DNA from: Lutjanus erythropterus
Taxonomy: Eukaryota; Chordata; Actinopteri; Lutjaniformes; Lutjanidae
DNA: 64,000 nucleotides
Assembly (NCBI GenBank): GCA_020091685.1
Contig: CM034612.1
Coordinates: 26,342,655 to 26,406,654, forward strand
Direction: 5' to 3'
The notes under the pieces were generated by a model, which was given only the letters and a program-made list of their open reading frames with translations, had not been told where the DNA came from and did no database searches. The translations under genes and the position numbers were made by a program. Of the stretch, positions 58,045 through 64,000 are shown piece by piece (within the stretch, counting starts at the first letter, position 1; every line of letters starts with the position of its first letter).

Positions 58045-59867
58045 AGTTTATTTTATTTTATTTTTTTGCACAATTAAAACACACATAAAAGGCAAGAAAA
58101 AACAATTAATAATGAAATACAGTGCAGAGAGAGGCAAAAAACCCAAAGGGCTTATTTGAAGCCTCCACCTTATAAAATTTTCACAAAGTTGGTTAGAACT
58201 CAAAGTACAGAAAAATACAGAAGAGTACATAAAATAATACAAGTGATAGCAAACTACTAGTGACAACATATGTTTGATTACAACAACAAAAAAACAACTA
58301 TGTTGACCCTTGAGCAACAGTAAAAATGCTTCACAGTGAATAAAACAAATTTAAGCATGAACAGTAATACATGAGGAAAACACATTACAGCAGTTAAATG
58401 TTTTTTCAGGCATCTTTTGTAACAGTTTATAGAGATACAGGTTTTTGCCAGGTGGAAAAATCATTCCATAGTTTAGTTCCCCTAAATCTTATTGAAAATT
58501 GATCTCTACAAATAAGAAATTTAGGAAGATGAAGAGCTAATGATTTACAAGTATGAATGTAACTGTGAATTGGCTGTAAAATAAGTCATGAACTGCTCAG
58601 GAATATTCCCTTCAATTTTTACAATTAAAAAACACATATTTGAAAAATATGAATATCATAAATGGTGAGAATCTGAAGTCTCTGAACTAACGGGGCAGAT
58701 GAAGTGTGCGACTCTGATCGGGTTGCGATCCTAACAAATCATTTCTGGAGGACCAAAATTTTATGGAGAGTAGTCGGAAAAGTACTCGCCCAAACTATAT
58801 TACAATATGAAAGACAGGGATAAATCAGACTAGAATAAAGAGTTAGAAGACAGTTTATGGTAAGAGGATGACAGACCCTCATTATTATACCAAGAGATTT
58901 ATGGATTTTTTTACTAACCCAGTCAGTTTGTTCTTTGATGAGAGTTTGAACTCTCATCAACAAAAATGCCCCACAATTTTGTACTGGAAACTTGAGACAT
59001 CTCAGCAGACTCAATTGTAATTTTGGATACATTTTTAGAATATGTTTTTTTGCCGCTAAAAATAATAGTTAGATTTTCTTATATTCAAAGATAATTTATT
59101 TAATCTGGACCATAAAGCATAGTTGGTTAAGCAGCATTAGCATCCTTCATCAGTGAATCAAAATTTGAATGAGAGAACAAGAGTTGTGACGTCAGCAAAC
59201 ATTATTGGGCAAAGGATATTTGAAACATTAGATAAATCATTTATATAGATGAGGAATAATAATGGTCCCAGATTGGAGCCCTGGGGGACCCCACAGGGTA
59301 ATCTAGCTTTGTTAGAAGAGCAACCCTTAACACAAACAAACTAACTACAAACTGACTAATATCAGTGACATCATTAGTTTGTCAATTGAACCAATTGAAT
59401 GCAACATCTTGAAAACCATATTTATACAATTTTGCTAATAAAATATGATGGTTTACTGAATCAAAAGCTTTTGAAATGTCAATGAAAGTACTACAAGTAT
59501 ACTCATTGTTCTCAAGTGCAGAGTAAACTTTGTCCATCAGGTGAAGCAGAGTCATATAAGTGGAGTGATGTTTTTGAAAACCGTACTGGTGTTTGTAAAG
59601 AATTGAATTTGAATTTAAATGAAAAAGAATTTGTTTATATACAATTTTTTCTAAAATTTTTGAAAAACATGGCAAAATAGATATAGGTCTGTAGTTGTTA
59701 AAACAACATATCTGCTGCAGTATGGACTGTTTCACCTGTTTGACAAGATATACAGAAATATTGTCATGAGCAGCCCTACAGCTCTTCATTACAACAGTCT
59801 GACTTAACAAAACAAGTTGATAACCACCATTGTGATACCCGTTATCTCTCACTGAGGTTTTAGGTTT
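58045..59867 (-). mobile_element. 5'-truncated LINE inside the hAT element
   Basis: Minus-strand non-LTR retrotransposon. The 3' end is a (TAAAA)n-type tail (plus strand TTTATTTTATTTTATTTTTT at about 58,047-58,066). The 5' end stops within the RT region and abuts R1 copy D at about 59,867. A 3' untranslated stretch covers about 58,066-58,690. Confidence 0.8.
58690..59867 (-). pseudogene. LINE reverse transcriptase, partial
   Basis: Read on the minus strand, NNYRPISILPCFSKILEKIV, then YKHQYGFQKHHSTYMTLLHL and CSTFIDISKAFDSVNHHILL give RT fingers and palm (about 59,400-59,710), with the first catalytic Asp in FIDISKAFD. Frames then break: a region equivalent to the LGP/FADD block is present only as fragments (GSPRAPIW; YSHSNFDSLMKDANAA; LTIIFSGKK, about 59,050-59,300). 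The C-terminal block KKIHKSLGIIMRVCHPLTIN, LIYPCLSYCNIVWAST follows (58,739-58,930). It is typical of Jockey/CR1-group LINEs; I do not assign the clade. The first 30 or so codons of the open frame starting at 59,966 come from the adjacent R1 repeat, not from the LINE. Inactive. Confidence 0.78.
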
Positions 59868-60090
59868 ATCATTAATTAATAAGTTGTTTGGTCCACAAAA
59901 TGGTGAAAAATGTTGATCAGAGTCCAGGATTACATCCTCAAATGTCTTGTTTTGTCCACAACTCAAAGATATTCAGAGATGTCAGAGTGAAGTAAAGAAA
60001 CCAGAAAATATTCACATTTAAGAAGCTGAAATCAGAGAATTTAGACTTAAACTAAAAATAGAAGCAGATTACTTTAATAGTGCAGCTCTA
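59868..60090 (-). repeat. R1 repeat copy D, minus, truncated
   Basis: On the minus strand it starts TAGAGCTGCACTATTAAAGT and contains CTCTGATTTCAGCTTCTTAA, then ends at ACAACTTATTAATT next to the LINE. The last third seen in copies A-C is missing, so the LINE may have inserted into R1 or replaced its end. Confidence 0.75.
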
Positions 60091-60285
60091 AATGTTTTAT
60101 GTTCATTGTTAGGTTTATTAGTTTGTCCAGATCTACGTGACTGTATTGCTTTTACAGCTTCCCCAGCAACATCTGTCAACCAGCGGCATAAAGATAGAAC
60201 CTAAAGGAAATCGAATACTTACTTGTTGTACCACTGTGTTTTTATTTGTTTTACCCTGTAGGAAGAAGTGTTGAGGTAGGGCAAT

Positions 60286-60427
60286 GAGGAGGAGGAGGAG
60301 GAGAAACACTGTGAACCAGGTGAGGAAGAAGATCCCGAGGGCCCACCATCTGCTCAAAGAAGAGCGTCCTCCTGTGCACTGGATGAATTACTTGGGGACA
60401 CTGTAGAGGAACCGAGGCAGGCATCAG
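60286..60427 (+). pseudogene. hAT transposase, segment before the MITE
   Basis: Acidic open frame (GAG repeat, then EEEDPEGPPSAQRR and ALDELLGD) downstream of an in-frame TAG at 60,277-60,279. A pyrimidine-rich acceptor-like TTTTACCCTGTAG ends at 60,261, but all three frames stop soon after it, so the 5' part of the gene is not intact. The frame ends in the target duplication of the inserted MITE and is continuous in sense with 60,750-61,082 if the MITE and one duplication copy are discounted. Acidic linkers of this sort commonly precede the dimerisation domain in ZBED-like hAT proteins. Confidence 0.65.
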
Positions 60428-60748
60428 CAGAGGTAACACCCATTCTGTACTCGAGTAGAACCACTGATTCAACTTCTTTACTCGAGTAAAAGTGAAGAAG
60501 TACAAGCTCTGAAATGTACTCAAAGTACAAAAGTAAAAAGTCGTCCTCTGAAGGACATTTCTATCATTTTTTTCTGTGGAAAGCTCACTGAAGCTTACTT
60601 TTCCCCACCAGAGTCTTCCTCTTGTTATGTCTGTTTCGTCTTGTAAGGAGTAGAAAGTACAGATATTTATTTTCTGATGTAGAGAGTAAAAGTAAAAAGC
60701 TGTCAAAAAAAAATAAATACTCATGTACTTAGTTACTTCCCTCCTCTG
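60428..60748 (-). mobile_element. hAT-type MITE copy Z, 321 bp, in the transposase frame
   Basis: Ends CAGAGG and CCTCTG; in reverse it reads CAGAGGAGGGAAGTAACTAA, matching copies X and Y. The flanking octamers GGCATCAG (60,420-60,427) and TGCATCAG (60,749-60,756) differ at one position, an 8-bp target duplication as expected for hAT. Element plus one duplication is 329 bases, not a multiple of three, so the insertion shifts the frame. It has no minisatellite but contains a single unit-like stretch (on the minus strand ACAAGACGAAACAGACATAA). Confidence 0.85.
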
Positions 60749-60749
60749 T

Positions 60750-61082
60750 GCATCAGCACCACCAGAGAAGTCAGCCTTTGACAAGCAGGAACAAATGTAT
60801 AAAACAGCTGATCCTCTGCCACCGTCTGAGCGCCCGCTGGACTGGTGGAAAGAACATCATCGTGACTTTCCTCTCCTGGCCAAGCTATCCAAACAGTACT
60901 TGTGTGTAACAGGGACAAGCGTGTCTGCTGAGCGTGTGTTTTCTACAGCTGGAGACACCGTGACCGTTCAGAGGAGCAGCCCCACCACAGAACACGTCGA
61001 CCAGCTTCTGTTTTTGCAGAATCTTGTCGATCCCAAGCACTGGTTTGATGATCAGGAAGAGCCAAATATTTATAGCATTTAG
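60750..61082 (+). pseudogene. hAT transposase C-terminal dimerisation domain
   Basis: The open frame ends at TAG 61,080-61,082. Residue blocks in order: PLPPSERPLDWWKEHHRDFP, LLAKLSKQYLCVTGTSVSAE, RVFSTAGD, TTEHVDQLLFLQNL. The W-W...FP-L..LA..L and SAERVFS signatures are those of the hATC dimerisation domain, as in ZBED1- and ZBED4-like proteins. This is the last part of the transposase; the BED finger and most of the catalytic core are not in the window. The right terminal repeat lies 300 bases downstream, the usual position. The open frame begins inside the MITE, so its first residues are not native. Confidence 0.85.
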
Positions 61083-61380
61083 CAGTTCATTCATTCTGTT
61101 GTACATTTTGTTTACATGCAGTCAAGTCTTTTATTTTTTCATTTTTTAGTTTTACATTGAAATAAGAATACATAGGAAAACAACATTAAAGGAAAAAGGG
61201 GGGAAAGTCTTTAGTCTTGTGTGCTGTCCCTGCTTTAGTCCTCAGATAGTGGGTCAGTTTATTTCCTCTGCAATGTCCAGCCAGTGCTCTGAAGTTTGAG
61301 GGTGACATTTACTGATTACATTTTGAACAGGTAATTGATAACTGTATTGGAATACATTTTTAAAGTAACTCCCAGCTCTG

Positions 61381-62732
61381 CTCAGTGGATACTTGTGCAG
61401 ACCTGCAGCAGATGAAAACAGACATGGCTGACTGTGAGACAGTGATGAAGTCCCAGCAGGTTCCACTGTGCTACCCAGGCACGACTGACAGGGCACATCC
61501 TTCTCCTGTTTACTGTAACTGATGTTCTAATCTGATGTAGACAAGTTCCACAGCTGCACTGTGCTGTGTTCATATAAACACTACTGCAGCCAGCCTGCAG
61601 TGAAGGCAACACACATGAAAATAAAACAACCAAATAAAGACAAGTGAATAATTTAGAGTTCTCCTGAGCCTGATAAAACTAAAGTGTACTATCAAACAGA
61701 CGTGTGCACACAGACACACACACACACACACTCAGGCTGGTCAAGCTGCACTAAGGCATCAGTGCTTTTCAGTATTTATGACCTCTGGGAGCGACATGAT
61801 GGGTTAGTTCTGAGCAGTAAACAGCTCCAAACATCTGTTCTCCAAAACTTCTCACTTAGGCAGCATCAGCAGAGGAAGATTTAGAGGCATTGTGCAGAAT
61901 AATGCTATCCATCAGCACACACCGTACCAAAACCTTCAGCTCCATCGCTTATCGCTGCTTTCTTATTTTCACTGTGACAGATCCTCACATATTCTCCTTT
62001 TCTAAATGTCGAGCTTTTTCCCCCTGATGTCAGCTGCCTGACACGTCTTGAAGAGGTTCATTTAAGTTTAATGTGATGTCTGCTGCCAGTGGCTCTGTAA
62101 AATTATGGTCTCTTGAAATTTTGATTATGGTTAACAGTAATAAAAATGAAGTAATAAAAAAAGAGTTTAAAGGGTCAGTTCACCAACCATGCAGCTAGTT
62201 TGGTTTCATTTGTAGTTTTGACAGATACCATGATATTTAAAGGACATATACATATGCACTTTCTTTTCAAAAGAGAGATGAAAAGATTGACACTAGATTG
62301 AGTGTTGATACCCGTACACTTTTGGAGATTTCTGTAAGAATGCCATTTGTCAGTGATTAAATAGCACACACTTCTTTTCTGGAGACTGCTCAGAAACCCC
62401 CTTTTTGTCAAAATATGTAGGAAACCATCCATCTTTAAAATATTCCAGGTCTCTAGTTTGTGGTTATTAAGTTTCATGAGGCTGTGATTATCCTAGAGGT
62501 CATTTTATACAGTGAGGTCAAGTTTCATCACAATTTTACAGAATTCATTGAACTTATTTGAAGTTATATTATTTAACTTTTCTGCATTAAAATGTGTAAA
62601 ATTACTAGACATATATTTTGTTGAGTTGTGTACCTACATTATCTCAAATGTTTCAAACAATCATCAACTCAGAGTAATTCAGAATTTTGTCGTTTCTGTG
62701 AGCTGCTAGTTGCTGTAACTTCCAGAAAAACA
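61381..62732. other. no recognisable feature
   Basis: Spacer with a (CA)n tract at 61,713-61,732. No supported gene; the open frames at 61,254-61,884 and 62,175-62,477 lack domains. Confidence 0.5.
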
Positions 62733-63150
62733 TCATCAGTGATAGTCATTGACAGGTATTAACAGTTATGAACATCACTGACAGTTATTAACAGTCATCA
62801 GCAGTTATTAACATCAGTGATAGTCCTTAACAGTCATTAATGGTCATTGACAGTTACTAACATAATTGACATTAATTACCGCTGATTATCATTATTATCA
62901 TTAATGGTCATTGACAGTCATTAACAGTTATTAACATTTATTAAACCATTGACAGTTATTACCAATCACTAACCGTCGTTAACAGACATTAACAATCATT
63001 GACACTGACAGTTATTAGCATCACTGACCGTCTGTGACAGTTATTAACATTAAGATAATTGACAGTGATTAATGGTCATTGACAGTTATTATTATCATTA
63101 TTATTAACAGCTAATGTCATTGACAATTATTAACTATCATTAACTGCCGT
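62733..63150. repeat. minisatellite, ATTGACAGTTATTAAC type
   Basis: About 415 bp of degenerate units of 10 and 20 bp (CATTAACAGTCATTGACAGT). Highly diverged. Confidence 0.85.
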
Positions 63151-63335
63151 CATAGTTGTTGATGAGTGATCAACAGATTAATCAATGATGAAAATAATGG
63201 TTATGAGGAAGACATTTAAAGACGTTTCAAATCACTTTTCAAGTGACAAAATTGTGAGATAATTAATTGATTAATTGAGAAAGTAATCAACAGATGATGA
63301 AAGTAATCATTAGCTGCAGCCTTAGGTCAGTTGTC
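63150..63335 (+). repeat. R1-like fragment copy E
   Basis: Two tandem partial matches to the R1 3' part: GATCAACAGATTAATCAATG (about 63,168) and AATTGATTAATTGAGAAAGT then CATTAGCTGCAGCC (63,260-63,325). Confidence 0.5.
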
Positions 63336-64000
63336 ATCAAAAGTTAGTTATCAGTCATGATAACTAACTAGTCATACTAGTCATGATAACTTAAGCACTT
63401 GGACCACAGCTGAAAAGAAACCATGTTGAGTGAAGGCCCATCTTTATCTCCTTTTTGTGTTGTTCAACAGTGGACTGCATTCACTTTAATATTACGTTAC
63501 CACCTTGTAGTCGTCTTTTGTCTAGAGATATTGTGTTGCACCCTTGATGCCAAGTGGTGAAACATTTCGCTGTGGCTGGAGAAGAGGAGTGCAAGGGACA
63601 GAATGAGAAGATAAGGGTTCCATCTGTCTGTTTTTTTCTGTTTTTTTCTTTTTCCAACCTATTCAAACCATAAAATGAAGCAAAGTGAATATATTCTCCT
63701 TGTATTTTTCCAAACTTTTACAAAAAAGTTGAAATGTAAAACTAACTCCAAAACAGTACATGAATGTTTTATAAACCAGGGGAAGATTATTATTTCTTCT
63801 GTATTTCCACCTTACATAAGTATATTTGTATTCTGCTCCAGGTCCCATTAGTCTCAGCAATAAAACACACTCCATGCATCCATTATGATTGCTTTTCCTT
63901 ACAGATGAAATGGTAGAACATTTGAAAGAGGTATTGATTCTTTTTTTTTTCATTACAGCAGCACTGCAAACCAGATAAGACCTTTATCCCAACCTCTGTG
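63336..64000. other. no recognisable feature
   Basis: AT-rich spacer to the end of the window. Confidence 0.5.

Larger units (their letters stand above)
57315..61380 (+). mobile_element. composite hAT element, about 4.07 kb, with nested insertions
   Basis: The left end CAGGTTTTGGGAAAGTTACT continues TTAAAAATGTATTCC. The right end on the other strand is CAGAGCTGGGAGTTACTTTA, then AAAATGTATTCC: an inverted repeat of about 35 bp. Inside lie a LINE (58,045-59,867, minus), R1 copy D (59,868-60,090, minus), hAT transposase exon parts (60,286-60,427 and 60,750-61,082) and a MITE (60,428-60,748). The flanking octamers CAGATCTA and CTCAGTGG do not match, so the target duplication has decayed or one end has been replaced. 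Confidence 0.7.

Noticed and set aside
60251..60784. 177-codon minus-strand frame
   Set aside because: Antisense across the hAT transposase segments and the MITE; the sense strand carries the recognisable domain.

Overview
The window looks like nuclear DNA of a teleost fish, probably a percomorph. The basis is the density and identity of its decayed transposons and interspersed repeats (hAT, Tc1/mariner, L2-like and other non-LTR retrotransposons, a Penelope-like reverse transcriptase, many short inverted-repeat elements), the AT-rich low-complexity spacers and the (CA)n/(TG)n microsatellites. There are no operons, ribosome binding sites or tRNA/rRNA genes, and I recognise no intact host protein-coding gene. 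It is best read as intergenic or long-intron DNA. All clade and family names come from motif memory, not from a search.

Layout. 0-3.1 kb: a decayed hAT transposase of the KIAA1586-like type, a helicase-derived short element, and a LINE 3' tail. 3.5-6.1 kb: a palindromic MITE and a second MITE split by another repeat. 7-12.5 kb: mostly unassigned with small repeat fragments. 12.6-15 kb: two minisatellite fields. 16.4-20.2 kb: a Tc1-like element (minus) and a second copy of its 5' part. 20.9-24.4 kb: a MITE fragment and helicase-element copy 2. 26.4-27.8 kb: a Penelope-like RT relic (minus). 28.7-31.7 kb: repeat R1, an L2/CR1-type RT relic (minus), a minisatellite and a hAT end. 33.2-36.3 kb: two inverted-repeat elements, a triplicated segment, and a second, internally deleted Tc1 relic (minus). 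38-45.2 kb: helicase copies 3 and 4, a MITE carrying a minisatellite, and a 653-bp fold-back element inserted in R1. 48.2-54.7 kb: several MITEs, a pair of inverted minisatellite fields, and a second large minisatellite-bearing MITE. 56.5-57.0 kb: a 44-bp higher-order minisatellite. 57.3-61.4 kb: a roughly 4-kb hAT element that has received a LINE, an R1 repeat and a small MITE; the small MITE interrupts the transposase reading frame. 62.7-63.3 kb: a last minisatellite and an R1 fragment.

The coding relics do not form a pathway; each is the remains of an independent mobile element. The strongest structural signals are (1) the MITE in the hAT transposase, with a near-perfect 8-bp target duplication and a reading frame that is continuous once it is discounted; (2) a MITE family whose internal sequence has expanded into minisatellites in two of three copies; (3) a four-copy short element family carrying the N-terminus and Walker A region of a RecQ-like helicase; and (4) a possible 54-bp phase-0 exon at 53,074-53,127 on the minus strand, the only hint of a host gene. 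I did not see a convincing new multi-gene system. R1, R2, R4 and R7 are working labels for repeat families seen more than once here.
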